From positions 1-30,493 of the forward strand of contig JAVVEY010000023.1 in NCBI GenBank assembly GCA_032250675.1: DNA of 30,493 nucleotides, written 5' to 3'. Under the pieces are notes generated by a model. That model saw only the letters and a program-made list of their open reading frames with translations. It did not search any database and was not told the origin of the DNA. The stretch's first letter is position 1. The number at the start of each line of letters is the position of its first letter. This DNA comes from Gaopeijia sp032250675 (lineage in GTDB: Bacteria; Gemmatimonadota; Gemmatimonadetes; Longimicrobiales; Gaopeijiaceae). Positions 20,627 through 29,677 of this stretch are shown piece by piece. Made by a program: the position numbers and the translations under genes.

Positions 20627-23469
20627 CGGGTGTTCTCTCTCCAGGCGTCCCACGCGGTCCGGTCGAGGGAGACGAGGTTGGCGAAGAGTCGGTACGCCCC
20701 GGGCACCCCGGCGGGGAGCTGTCGGAAGAGCGAGAGTCCGGTGTAGATGTAGAGCCCCTCGCCGTACGGAGCCACGACGAGCGAGCCCTCCGTCCACGCC
20801 TCCCCGGGGTCGCGGAAGCGAAGCTGCGGCACGAAGGCGTCATCCCACTCCGCGAGGAAGTAGAGACCGCGCTCCTGCACCCACCCCTCGAAGTCTTCGA
20901 GGGTGAGGGTGTTGGGCCCGTGGATCAGCGGAGAGTCGGGGTGGATGAACTCGACCGGCGACCTCTCGTCGGTGGCGCGGGGAGCGCCGCGCTCGCCGTC
21001 CACCGACATCGAGACGGCCCAGGGCGCGTATCCGCCGTCCGGATACTCGTACTTGTTGTACTGCGAGATGACGGTACCGCCGCGCTCGGCGAAGGCGAGG
21101 ATGCGGTCGTTGAGCTGTGCGATCTCGGGTCGGGTCTCGTAGACGCGGATCCCGAGGACGAGCACATCGAGGTCGTCGAGGGTGTCGCCGCGGAGCTCCC
21201 CGGCGGTGACCTCGCGCGCCTCGACCCCCATCTGCCGCAGCGCGAGCAGGCCGTCGTCGCCCGACCCGAAGATGTAGCCCACCCGGACGTCGTCGGCGCG
21301 CACCGGGACCACGCTCACGCCGATCTCGGCCGGCTCGAAGAAGGCGATCCGCTCGATGTGCGGGAAGTCGAGGAGGTCGAAGCCCTCGGTGTAGCGCCGC
21401 GGCGCCGCGGCGCCTCCCGCCGCGCCGCGCTCGACGGTGGCGACCGCACGGAAGGTGTGGCGGCCCGGCGCGGGAGCCGTGGGCGTGACGGAGAAGGTCA
21501 CCACGCGCTGCCGGCCCGGCGAGTCGAAGTCGAAGGCGACCTCGGTCGGGGCGACGCGCCACCCCGCGCCGGCCTCGAGTCGTAGGGTGCCGGTGACGCC
21601 CGACTCGGCCCAGGCGTCGAGCCGGACCGTGACCTCTTTCGCCTCGGGGGGAACGCCGTCCGGACCGGCGGGCCAGACGAGAGCGCCGGGTTCGGCGGCC
21701 ACCGAGACCGCCGGAACGACGAGCACCGGTCGGGTGAACTCGCCGACCGCCTTGTCCACCCCGACGAATTCCCCGGCGACGACACGCGAGAGCGCCGGCG
21801 TGCGGAGGGGGGTCGCTGCGCGCCCCGCCCACGCCGGGGTGACCTCCTCGAGGAAGCGGACCGAGACTTCGGCGCTGATCGGGGGTGGGGAGGTCGGCCG
21901 TCCCCAGAGCGAGGGCGCGTCGTCCGGCCAGCGGTAGAGCGCGTCGGTGCCCGCCTCCTCGCGGTAGTAGAGGCGCGAGAGCGGAGCGTCGACGGGGGGC
22001 GTGACGGTGTAGGCACGCTGCACCACCGCTCCGGGCGGAACGGCGGGACCGCCGCCGCGGGAGGAGCCGCCGAGTCCCTCGGCCGGAGCCCGCGTCTCCA
22101 CCTCCGGAGCGCGCGCCTCCACCTCCCACCCCTCCGGTACGCGGAGCGAGGTGGCGAAATCCGCGATCGCGAAGCGTCCGCCGTTCCACACCTCGACGGT
22201 CACCTCGACACTCTCTCCCGGCACGATCAGGTCGTCCGCGACCCGCACGCGCGTGATCACCCCCGTCATGTCGAGGAGTGTCTCCTCGACGGCGGCGGCA
22301 CGGCGCAGGAGGTCGTTGAGGTAGGCGCGTGCACCGGTCACGCGTGCACCGGGCACCTGACGGCTCGCCGCCTCGGCCACGAAGCTGATCGCCGTCTCGA
22401 GCGGCATCCGCGCGGATGCGAGCGAGCGGACCGCGTTCTCCTCCTGCCCCGCTCCGAAGTAGCGTCGCGTGTCGAGGAGGTGACCGCGGTAGCGCGCGAG
22501 CGCCTCGCGGATCTCGTCCTCGCGCGGCAGCCCCGCGGCCGGTGCCGCGAGTGTCGTGTCGACCGCACCGAAGAACTCCCGCCGCGCATCGTCGGCGATC
22601 GGCTGCGTCGTGGCGTCGTCCCCGTGCACCCGTTCCCCTTCCCGGGTGTGCATCGCCTCGAAGAGGAGACGGGAGCTGCGGGAGCCGAAGGGCTGTTCGG
22701 CCCCCATGTCCTGCGAACGGTGCCGGCTCCGCGAATCCATCGCGATCTGGAGGTGCGAGCGACCCAGCACCGGGTCGTAATTGCCCGTCTCCACCACGGT
22801 ATGCGCCTCCTCGCTCCTCCGGTTGAGGAGGTAGAGCTTCGGTGTGGCCCACGCCGTCACCCCCGCCGACTCGGCGAGCTCCGGGAAGCGATCGGGGTCC
22901 GCCGCGAGTTCGAAGGCTCGACGCGTGAGGATCCCCGAGGCCTGGTGATGTCCGTGTCCGTCCGAGGCGTTGCCCTGCCAGATGCTCACGATGACGTGGG
23001 GACGAAAGCGTCGGATGACGAGGACGATGTCGCGCAGGACGGCGTCCTCCTCCCACTTCTCGATCGTCTCGTCGGCGGTCTTCGAATACCCGAAGTCGAT
23101 CGCGCGTGTGAAGAACTGGAGCCCGCCGTCGAGCTCTCGCGCCGCGACGAGCTCACCGGTCCGGATCGCCCCGAGCCCCTCGCCGAGCTGCGGACCGATC
23201 AGATTCTGCCCGCCGTCGCCCCGGGTGAGCGAGAGGTAGGCGGTCTCGGCCCCCTGGCCGCGCGCGAGCGCCGTGAGGAGCGCGGTGTCTTCGTCGTCCG
23301 GGTGCGCGCCCACGAGGAGCACCCGTTTGAATCCGTCCAGCCCTCGCAGTCCGAGCTCGGTCCCGACGACGCCGCGATCGAGCGGCACCTGGGCGTGGGT
23401 CGGGAGAGCGCCGCCGCCGAGGAGGACGGCGAAAAGGAGAGTGTGGAAGGTGCGGGTGGTGGGTGTCAT
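20623..23469 (-). CDS. Secreted PIG-L family deacetylase, large multidomain form
   Basis: The product is about 948 residues from ATG 23469. A signal peptide (LLFAVLLGGGALPTHAQ) precedes the PIG-L catalytic domain, which has the zinc site AHPDDED (His56, Asp58, Asp59) and a second motif DGHGHHQ (170-176, with His172, His174 and His175). After a helical linker comes an NEW3-like beta-sandwich (VPGESVEVTVEVWNGG). Further beta-sandwich segments follow, and a C-terminal glutamine-amidotransferase-like fold (VLGIRVYETRPEI, GGTVISQYNKYEY). PIG-L enzymes remove N-acetyl groups from GlcNAc-type substrates. Here the reaction would take place in the periplasm. It starts 17 bp after the ABC permease gene and overlaps the next gene by 4 bp, in a coupled chain ending with the SSS symporter. 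The substrate is not known. Confidence 0.9.
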   Translation of the reverse strand: MTPTTRTFHTLLFAVLLGGGALPTHAQVPLDRGVVGTELGLRGLDGFKRVLLVGAHPDDEDTALLTALARGQGAETAYLSLTRGDGGQNLIGPQLGEGLGAIRTGELVAARELDGGLQFFTRAIDFGYSKTADETIEKWEEDAVLRDIVLVIRRFRPHVIVSIWQGNASDGHGHHQASGILTRRAFELAADPDRFPELAESAGVTAWATPKLYLLNRRSEEAHTVVETGNYDPVLGRSHLQIAMDSRSRHRSQDMGAEQPFGSRSSRLLFEAMHTREGERVHGDDATTQPIADDARREFFGAVDTTLAAPAAGLPREDEIREALARYRGHLLDTRRYFGAGQEENAVRSLASARMPLETAISFVAEAASRQVPGARVTGARAYLNDLLRRAAAVEETLLDMTGVITRVRVADDLIVPGESVEVTVEVWNGGRFAIADFATSLRVPEGWEVEARAPEVETRAPAEGLGGSSRGGGPAVPPGAVVQRAYTVTPPVDAPLSRLYYREEAGTDALYRWPDDAPSLWGRPTSPPPISAEVSVRFLEEVTPAWAGRAATPLRTPALSRVVAGEFVGVDKAVGEFTRPVLVVPAVSVAAEPGALVWPAGPDGVPPEAKEVTVRLDAWAESGVTGTLRLEAGAGWRVAPTEVAFDFDSPGRQRVVTFSVTPTAPAPGRHTFRAVATVERGAAGGAAAPRRYTEGFDLLDFPHIERIAFFEPAEIGVSVVPVRADDVRVGYIFGSGDDGLLALRQMGVEAREVTAGELRGDTLDDLDVLVLGIRVYETRPEIAQLNDRILAFAERGGTVISQYNKYEYPDGGYAPWAVSMSVDGERGAPRATDERSPVEFIHPDSPLIHGPNTLTLEDFEGWVQERGLYFLAEWDDAFVPQLRFRDPGEAWTEGSLVVAPYGEGLYIYTGLSLFRQLPAGVPGAYRLFANLVSLDRTAWDAWRENTR

Positions 23470-23486
23470 CGTCGCGTTGGCGGTCG

Positions 23487-24416
23487 TCAGTGCGTCCGGG
23501 GCCAGGGTTGGGCGAGGGCGGCCGGCGCGCGCGCACGACCGAGCCAGCCTCCCAGAGCGGCCAGCGTCAGAATGTAGGGCAGAGCGAGGAAAAGCTGGTA
23601 CCCGATATCCGATCCGAGGGTCTGGAGAAGGAATTGCAGCGCCGAGGCCGCGCCGAAGAAGAGTCCTGATCCGAGGACACCCCAGGGGCTCCATCTGCCG
23701 AGCACGACGACGGCGATGGCGATGAACCCGCGCCCCGCCGACATGTTTTCGGCGAAGGTGCCGGCCCAGGCGAGGGAGAGATGCGCACCGGCGAGCCCAG
23801 CGAGGAGAGTCCCGAAGAGCGCGGCGCCGAAGCGAAGGGGGCGGACGGGGAGGCCGGCGGCGTGGGCGGCCTCGGGGTCCTCCCCGACGGCGCGGAGTTC
23901 GAGCCCCCACTCGGTCCGGAAGAGGAACCACGCCAGCGCCGGCGCGAGGGCGAAGGTCAGGTACGCGGTCGGGGGGAGGTCGAAGAGCGCGGGTCCGACG
24001 AGGGGGAGCCTGGCGAGGAGAGGGATCGCGATCGGGTCGAGGGTGGGGAGGGAGAGCTGGGTGCCGGTCGCGCCGAAGCGCGCCGCGTGGATCGCTGCGG
24101 TGCCGCCGAGCCCGAGGAGGGTGACGGCGGTTCCGGTGATGATCTGGTCGGTGTTGAGCCAGACGACGGGGATCGCGAAGACCAGCCCGACGAGGAGCCC
24201 CGCCCCCCCTCCGATCACGACGCCCGCGCCCGCGGACCCCGTCGCGAGGGCGCCGAGCGCGCCCCCGAGCGCGCCGGCGATGATCGATCCCTCGAGCCCG
24301 ATGTTGAGCACCCCGGCGCGCTCGCTCACCATCTCGCCGAGGGCGGCGAGCGCCAGCGGGATTCCCAGGCGCACCCCCGCCTCGAAGAAGGCGACCCACG
24401 CCAGCGCCTCGATCAT
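23487..24416 (-). CDS. ABC permease, nucleoside/BMP type, second subunit
   Basis: The product has 309 residues and starts at ATG 24416, which overlaps the stop of the first permease gene (ATGA). It is hydrophobic throughout, with family motifs EMVSERAGVLNIGLEGSI, DQIITGTAVTLLGLG, LRAVGEDPEAAHAAGL (the EAA-type loop that contacts the ATPase) and SAGRGFIAIAVVVLGRWSP. These match the second membrane subunit of BmpA/PnrA-type nucleoside importers. It forms the transmembrane channel with the 24413-25426 product. Confidence 0.9.
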   Translation of the reverse strand: MIEALAWVAFFEAGVRLGIPLALAALGEMVSERAGVLNIGLEGSIIAGALGGALGALATGSAGAGVVIGGGAGLLVGLVFAIPVVWLNTDQIITGTAVTLLGLGGTAAIHAARFGATGTQLSLPTLDPIAIPLLARLPLVGPALFDLPPTAYLTFALAPALAWFLFRTEWGLELRAVGEDPEAAHAAGLPVRPLRFGAALFGTLLAGLAGAHLSLAWAGTFAENMSAGRGFIAIAVVVLGRWSPWGVLGSGLFFGAASALQFLLQTLGSDIGYQLFLALPYILTLAALGGWLGRARAPAALAQPWPRTH

Positions 24417-25426
24417 CGTGGCGTCCTCTCGCGCGCCGCGATCAGCACGCCGAGCACCGCGATCGCTTCGACCACCGTGACCCAGGCGAAGGGGACTCCC
24501 GCGGAGCGCTGCATCCCCGCCGCACCCGCCTGGAGCGCCCCGAAGAAGATCGCGGTCGCGATCACCGCGAGGGGGTTCAGCCGCGCGAGGAGGGCGACCG
24601 CGATCGCGGTGTATCCCCACCCCGGTGAGAGGGCGTCGTAGAGCTTGCGATCGACGCCGGTGACCTGAACCGCGCCGGCGAGCCCGGCGAGCGCCCCGGA
24701 GGCGAGGAAGACCGCGGTCGCGAGACGGTTGGAGCGCACGCCGCCCGTGATGCGGGCGGCTTCGGGGCCTTCACCGATCGCGCGGATCAGGAATCCGGCG
24801 CGCGTGAAGCGGAAGATCGCCCAGAGCGCGCCCGCGGCTCCGATCGCCAGAGCGAACCCGATATGGAGATCGGTCCCCGGCCAGAGCGTGGGGAGGTGAG
24901 CGGCGGTCGGGAGCGGCGCGGATTCGTTGAAGACGCCCCGCGGCTCCTGGAGCGCGCCCTGCACGAGCCACCCCGTGAGATGGAGCGCGACGAAGTTCAG
25001 GAGGAGCGTCGTGATGACCTCGTTCGTGCCGTTTCGGGAGCGGAGGAGAGCGGGGAGGGCCGCCCACACCGCACCCGCCATGAGGCTGGCGAGGAGGACA
25101 AGGGGGAGGAGGAGGGGCGCGGGGAGCCCGCCACCCGCGAACCCGACGGCGAATCCCGCGACGGCGCCCGCGTAGAGCTGACCCTCCGCCCCGATATTCC
25201 AGATCCCCGCCCGGAAGGCGAGCGCGACGGCGAGACCGGTCAGGAGGAGCGGCACCGAGCGCTTGAGGGTGAAGGAGGCGATCGCCTGCTCCGACCCGAA
25301 GGCGCCCCGCCAGAGCGCGGCGAGCGCGGCGGAGACGTCGTAGCCCCCCAGGGCGAGGGCGAGGCTCGTGATCGCGAGCGCGAGTCCCACGCCGACGAGC
25401 GGGCCCCACCACCGGGCGCGGATCAC
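24413..25426 (-). CDS. ABC permease, nucleoside/BMP type, first subunit
   Basis: The product has 337 residues and starts at GTG 25426, overlapping the ATPase stop (GTGA). Motifs: FRAGIWNIGAEGQLYAG, GTNEVITTLLLNF (the permease signature following SRN), RAIGEGPEAARITGG (the coupling loop), and LSPGWGYTAIAVALLARLNP. These match the first permease of the BMP-type uptake systems. It pairs with the permease directly downstream and the double ATPase directly upstream. Confidence 0.9.
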   Translation of the reverse strand: MIRARWWGPLVGVGLALAITSLALALGGYDVSAALAALWRGAFGSEQAIASFTLKRSVPLLLTGLAVALAFRAGIWNIGAEGQLYAGAVAGFAVGFAGGGLPAPLLLPLVLLASLMAGAVWAALPALLRSRNGTNEVITTLLLNFVALHLTGWLVQGALQEPRGVFNESAPLPTAAHLPTLWPGTDLHIGFALAIGAAGALWAIFRFTRAGFLIRAIGEGPEAARITGGVRSNRLATAVFLASGALAGLAGAVQVTGVDRKLYDALSPGWGYTAIAVALLARLNPLAVIATAIFFGALQAGAAGMQRSAGVPFAWVTVVEAIAVLGVLIAARERTPR

Positions 25427-26925
25427 GGGAGCGCCTCGAGCATCCGGGCGCCGACGCCCTCTCGCGTCCGCTCCGCGGCCGGGACCTCGACGAGGCGTCC
25501 CCGCACGAGGGTGAAGATGCGGTCGGCGAGGGAGAGCACCTCGTCGAGGTCGGTCGAGACGAGGAGCGTCGCGGGGGCGTCGTCGCGGGATCGGAGTTCG
25601 CGGAGCGCGTCGTGCACGAAGCGCGCGCCCGCCACGTCCAGCCCGCGCGTCGGGTTCTCGGCGACGACGAGGCGCGGGCGTCCGTGCAATTCGCGCGCGA
25701 CGACCAGGCGCTGCTGATTCCCGCCCGAAAGCGAGGCGGCGCGCGCGCCGGGCCCCGGGGCCCGCACTCCGTATCCCTCGATCAGCGCGCCCGTCTCCTC
25801 CCTCAGGAGACGCCACCGCAGAGCGAGGCCGAAGGGCCCCGTGCGGACCCCGGGGTCGCCGTGCCGGCCGAGGGCGACGTTCTCGGTGAGGTCGAACGAC
25901 CCGATCAGCCCCTCGCGGCCCCGATCCTGCGGGATGTAGGCCACGCGTTCGGGCAGCTCCACCCGGCCCTCGGCGGCCGTCGCCCGCCCGGCGAGCGTGC
26001 GGGCGAGGGCGCGCTGACCGTTCCCCTCCACCCCGGCCACCCCGACGATCTCGCCCGCGCGGAGCTCGAGGTCGGTGCCGTCCGCGCGCGCCGACCACCT
26101 CGCCCGCACCTCGCCCACCCGGACCTCCGCGCGCGCCGGCGCGTCGAGCGCGCCCGCATCGCCCACCATCGCCTCCGCGACCGAGCGGGCGGTCACCTCG
26201 CCCCGAGCGGCCTCAAGGACGGTGCGGCCCGCGCGGAGCACCGTGATCCGGTCGGCCACCTCGAGCACCTCGTCGAGCTTGTGGGCGACGAGGAGCACCG
26301 CCCGACCCTCCGCGGCGAGGCGGCGCAGGAGCGCCAGGAGTCCCTCCACCTCCGGGGGCGCGAGCACCGAGGTCGGCTCGTCGAGCACGAGGGTCCGCGG
26401 GTCGCGCAGCAGCACCTTGAGGATCTCGAGGCGCTGGCGCTCTCCGATCGTCAGCGCCTCGACCGGGGTGTCGAGGTCGACGCGAAGACCCGTCTCGAGT
26501 TCGAGGCGGCCCAGGCGTTCCCCGAGCCGGCGGGTCGGGAGTCCCCATCCGCCGCGGACGCGACGGACCCCCAGCATCAGATTCTCCCGCCCGGTGAGGC
26601 GCGGGACGAGGGCGAAGTGCTGGTGCACCATCCCGATTCCGAGCGACCACGCCTCGCGTGCGGACCACGCGCGCCCCTCGGCGACGGGGCGTCCATCCAC
26701 CTCGATCCGCCCCGCGTCGGGACGGAGGTGGCCCGCGAGGATCGAGAGGAGGGTGGTCTTGCCCGCACCATTCTCGCCGACGAGCGCGTGGACCTCTCCC
26801 GCGCGTGCCTCGAGGCGCGCGCCGTCGAGGGCGACGACCGGGCCGAAGGCGCGACGCAGCTCCGAGATCCGGACCGCGACGTCCCGGGGTGTCGCGGTGC
26901 CGGCGGCCGCCGCGTCCTCCTTCAT
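25423..26925 (-). CDS. ABC importer ATPase with two nucleotide-binding domains
   Basis: The product has 500 residues and starts at ATG 26925. The first domain has Walker A GENGAGKT (50-57), signature LTIGERQRLEILK, and Walker B TLVLDEPTSVL. The second has a degenerate Walker A, GVEGNGQRALARTL, in which Lys is absent, as is usual in this family, and the signature LSGGNQQRLVVARE followed by LVVAENPTRGLD. Asn stands in place of Glu in that second Walker B region. This is the sugar/nucleoside type (RbsA-like) of double ATPase. It lies 22 bp after the binding-protein gene and overlaps the first permease gene. Confidence 0.9.
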   Translation of the reverse strand: MKEDAAAAGTATPRDVAVRISELRRAFGPVVALDGARLEARAGEVHALVGENGAGKTTLLSILAGHLRPDAGRIEVDGRPVAEGRAWSAREAWSLGIGMVHQHFALVPRLTGRENLMLGVRRVRGGWGLPTRRLGERLGRLELETGLRVDLDTPVEALTIGERQRLEILKVLLRDPRTLVLDEPTSVLAPPEVEGLLALLRRLAAEGRAVLLVAHKLDEVLEVADRITVLRAGRTVLEAARGEVTARSVAEAMVGDAGALDAPARAEVRVGEVRARWSARADGTDLELRAGEIVGVAGVEGNGQRALARTLAGRATAAEGRVELPERVAYIPQDRGREGLIGSFDLTENVALGRHGDPGVRTGPFGLALRWRLLREETGALIEGYGVRAPGPGARAASLSGGNQQRLVVARELHGRPRLVVAENPTRGLDVAGARFVHDALRELRSRDDAPATLLVSTDLDEVLSLADRIFTLVRGRLVEVPAAERTREGVGARMLEALP

Positions 26926-26947
26926 CGTCGTCGCGTCACCCGCGGCG

Positions 26948-28024
26948 TCACGGGATGCCGACCGCCCCTCCGGCGCTCGTCACCCCTCCCGCCGCTTCCT
27001 CGCCTTCGATGAAGGGCACGCGCGGCGGAGCGAAGGCACCGGTGCGGATCTCGGTGCGCATCGAGTCGATGCGGGCGAGGAGGGATGCGGGGATACGGTC
27101 GAGGACGGCGGGGTTGGCGACGAAGTCCACGACCTCGTCCTCCGCACCCGCGTACCAGGCCGCCCCGCCGAGCTCGCCGCGGCGCCACGCGTCGGTGATC
27201 TCGAGGAAGGCGTCCTCGATGCGAATGACCGCGCTCCCCAGGGTGACCTCCGGGGCGACGTCGTTCTGGTTGCGGTTCATCCCGATCGCCCACACGGTCG
27301 AACCCTCCGCGACCGCTTCGCGCACCGCGTTGAAGAAGCCGAAGCTCGCGCCGTCGGTGTTGTGTACGAGCACGTCGGCGCCGCGAGCGATCTGACTCGT
27401 CGCCGCCTCCTTTGCCGCCGCCACGTCGTCCCAGCTCCCGATCCACGTCTCGACGATGCGCGCGTCGGGACGGACCGCCTTCACCCCCGCTTCGAAGGCG
27501 AGGAAGACGCCCTCCGCCGGGGGGATCCGTACGCCGCCGATCATCCCGACGATCCCCGACTCGGTCATCCCCCCCGCGGCCATCCCCGCGAGGTAGCTGC
27601 CATTCTCGAGGGTGAAGATGAGCGGCACGACGTTGTCGGCGATGCGCCCGCCCCCGCTCACGATGAAGGTTGTCCCGGGAAAGCGCTCTCCCGCCCGGAT
27701 CGCGGCGTCCTGGTACTCCGATCCGTGAGCGAAGACGAGATCGTACCCCTCGGTGCCGTACGCCAGGAAGGCTTCGTCATACTCCGAGGGGGTGCGCGTC
27801 TGCTGATGGCTGATCGCCGCACCCCACTTCGCCTCGATCGCGAGGAGGCCCTCCCAGGCGCCCGCGTACCATCCCGCATCCGAGACCGGCCCCGCGGTGA
27901 GGAGCGCCGCCCGGAAGGGGGCGGCCGCAGCTCCGGTGGTGTCGTTCGCCGGGCCGCACGTTGCGAGGACCAGCGCCGTGACGAGGCCGACGAGGACCGA
28001 AGGCGCGCCGGGCGTGCGAGCCAA
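26948..28024 (-). CDS. BMP-family substrate-binding lipoprotein
   Basis: The product has 358 residues. The signal ends at VLATC (Cys23), a lipobox with a slightly unusual Thr at -1. The body contains the family strings AGPVSDAGWYAGAWEG, YDLVFAHGSEYQDAA, GMIGGVRIPPAEGVFLAFEAG, ADVLVHNTDGASFG and AIGMNRNQNDVAPEV. These match BmpA/PnrA/Med-type binding proteins, which take up purine nucleosides. The start is TTG 28024; GGAGG lies about 10-15 bases upstream, and the gene starts nine bases after the NSS stop. It feeds the ATPase and permeases encoded next. Confidence 0.9.
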   Translation of the reverse strand: MARTPGAPSVLVGLVTALVLATCGPANDTTGAAAAPFRAALLTAGPVSDAGWYAGAWEGLLAIEAKWGAAISHQQTRTPSEYDEAFLAYGTEGYDLVFAHGSEYQDAAIRAGERFPGTTFIVSGGGRIADNVVPLIFTLENGSYLAGMAAGGMTESGIVGMIGGVRIPPAEGVFLAFEAGVKAVRPDARIVETWIGSWDDVAAAKEAATSQIARGADVLVHNTDGASFGFFNAVREAVAEGSTVWAIGMNRNQNDVAPEVTLGSAVIRIEDAFLEITDAWRRGELGGAAWYAGAEDEVVDFVANPAVLDRIPASLLARIDSMRTEIRTGAFAPPRVPFIEGEEAAGGVTSAGGAVGIP

Positions 28025-28033
28025 TGGAATCCG

Positions 28034-29413
28034 TCACCCCCCTCCGAAGGTCGTCCGGATGACACCGATGACATTCAGCGTCCGGTCCCAGATCACGAAG
28101 ACCACGATCGGGGGCACGATGTAGCGGAGGAAGAAGACGACGACCGGGATGACCTTCCGGAAGAGCGGGCTCGCACCGCGCTCCAGCTCCTCGCGGGCGC
28201 CCTTCATGCGGTACCCGACGAGGAGTGCGATCCCGAGGCCTCCGACGACGAGGAAGAGCTCGCCGGCGATCGCGTCGATCAGGCCGAGGGTATCGAGGCT
28301 CGACGCCGACGCGAGCCCGACGAGCGCGATGAGTGCGCCGGCGCCGAGCGCCGCCTTCTTGCGCGGCATCTCGAACTCGTCGATGAGCGACGCCACGACG
28401 ACCTCGAGGAGCGAGATCGCCGAGGTGAGCGCCCCGACGAGGAGAGCGAGGAAGAAGAGCGCGCCCACGATCCGCCCCCCCGTCATCTCGGCGAAGGCGC
28501 CCGGGAGCGCGATGAAGAGCGCGCCCACCGTCGACTCGCTCACCGCGCCCTGCAAGCCGAGGGCGAAGACGATCGGGAAGACGACGAGCCCGGCGATGAA
28601 GGCGACGCCGAAGTCGGCGAAGGAGATGACCGCCGCTTCACGGCTCAGATTCTCGTCCCTCGAGAGGTAGCTCGCGAAGGTGAGCATCGCGCCCATCCCG
28701 AGCGAGAGGCTGAAGAAGGCCTGCGCGGCAGCCGAGGCGAAGGTCGAGCCGTTCAGCATGTCGCCCCACACGGGCTTGAGGTAGGCGGCGTACCCCGCTC
28801 CGGCGCCGTCGAGGGTGAAGGCCCACGCGGCGAGCCCGACCAGGATCATGAAGAGCGCCGGCATGAGGATCGAGCTCGTGCGCTCGATCCCCTTCTCGAT
28901 CCCGCCCATCACGATCGCGACGGTGATGATCATGAAGAGGAGGTGGAACGCCATCGCCTGGGGCCCCGTCGCGATCGCCTCGAAGTGGGCACCCGCGTCG
29001 GCGGGGAAGCCGACGGCGATCGACTCGAGGGCGTAGCGGAAGACCCACCCCGCGATGACCGAGTAGTACGAGAGGATAAGGAAGCCCGAAGCGACGTAGA
29101 GGAAGGCGACCGGGAGCCACTTCGGCCCACCCGCGGCGCGCAGCGCGCCGAAGGCGGAGCGACGCGACTTCCGGCCTGCCGCGAACTCGGCCAGCATGAT
29201 CGGGATCCCGACCACGAGCGTCAGGATCACGTAGAGGAAGACGAAGGCCGCGCCGCCGCCTTCGGAGGCGGTGTAGCTGAAGCGCCACATATTGCCGAGC
29301 CCGACCGCGCTTCCGACCGCGGCCAGGATGAACCCCAGCCGCGTGCCGAAGACCTCGCGCTGGATGCTGTCTGCTGAATGCGCCGCGACTTCGGCGTCGA
29401 AACGATCCGCCAC
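28034..29413 (-). CDS. Sodium-dependent symporter, NSS family
   Basis: The product has about 459 residues. TM1 has the signature GFILAAVGSAVGLGNMWRFSY, then GGGAAFVFLYV and GIPIMLAEFAAGR, and later SLSLGMGAMLTFASYL, a typical Na+ site region. Members of this LeuT-type family take up amino acids and related compounds. GTG 29413 is preferred because GAGG lies six bases upstream; GTG 29425 is in frame and would add four residues. It is the first gene of the long minus-strand run and so probably carries its promoter upstream (29426-29677). Substrate unknown. No signal peptide; an inner-membrane protein with about 11-12 segments. Confidence 0.88.
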   Translation of the reverse strand: MADRFDAEVAAHSADSIQREVFGTRLGFILAAVGSAVGLGNMWRFSYTASEGGGAAFVFLYVILTLVVGIPIMLAEFAAGRKSRRSAFGALRAAGGPKWLPVAFLYVASGFLILSYYSVIAGWVFRYALESIAVGFPADAGAHFEAIATGPQAMAFHLLFMIITVAIVMGGIEKGIERTSSILMPALFMILVGLAAWAFTLDGAGAGYAAYLKPVWGDMLNGSTFASAAAQAFFSLSLGMGAMLTFASYLSRDENLSREAAVISFADFGVAFIAGLVVFPIVFALGLQGAVSESTVGALFIALPGAFAEMTGGRIVGALFFLALLVGALTSAISLLEVVVASLIDEFEMPRKKAALGAGALIALVGLASASSLDTLGLIDAIAGELFLVVGGLGIALLVGYRMKGAREELERGASPLFRKVIPVVVFFLRYIVPPIVVFVIWDRTLNVIGVIRTTFGGG

Positions 29414-29604
29414 GTCCTGCCTCACTGGGTCGAGGGGCCACGATCCCCGGGGCCTCGGGTCCGCGCCCGTCCGGGCAGCGGAGGTTCCGCTATTTGATGC
29501 CGATGGGGGTGGACCGTCAAGCGATCCCGCTTCCGATCGGCGCGCGGAGGGGCCCCGGGAGGCCTCGGCGGGCTACCGCAATCCCGCCCCGAGTCGCCCC
29601 ACCC

Positions 29605-29632
29605 GCACGGTGGGCGTGGCACGGTGGGCGTG
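29605..29632 (+). repeat. Tandem 14-bp repeat in the divergent intergenic region
   Basis: GCACGGTGGGCGTG occurs twice, exactly in tandem (29605-29618 and 29619-29632), followed by a partial GCGTGCGG. It lies in the 252-bp region between the NSS start and the aconitase-like start, about 45 bp upstream of the latter. It may be an operator or a slippage product. Confidence 0.7.
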
Positions 29633-29662
29633 GCGTGCGGGAGTGCGCGGCCAGGGTTGCCT

Positions 29663-29671
29663 TGCCATACT
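29663..29671 (+). promoter_or_regulatory. Extended -10 element for a leaderless aconitase-like transcript
   Basis: TGCCATACT reads as TGn plus CATACT. It is placed so that transcription would start at or next to the ATG at 29678. No Shine-Dalgarno is present in front of that ATG. The -35 region (about 29643) is poor. Confidence 0.45.
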
Positions 29672-29677
29672 TCAATC

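Noticed and set aside
26075..29377. A plus-strand open frame of 1100 codons opposite the ABC and NSS genes
   Set aside because: It has low-complexity Arg/Ser/Glu/Asp composition and exists only because of very high third-position GC. The opposite strand encodes complete, recognisable transport proteins.
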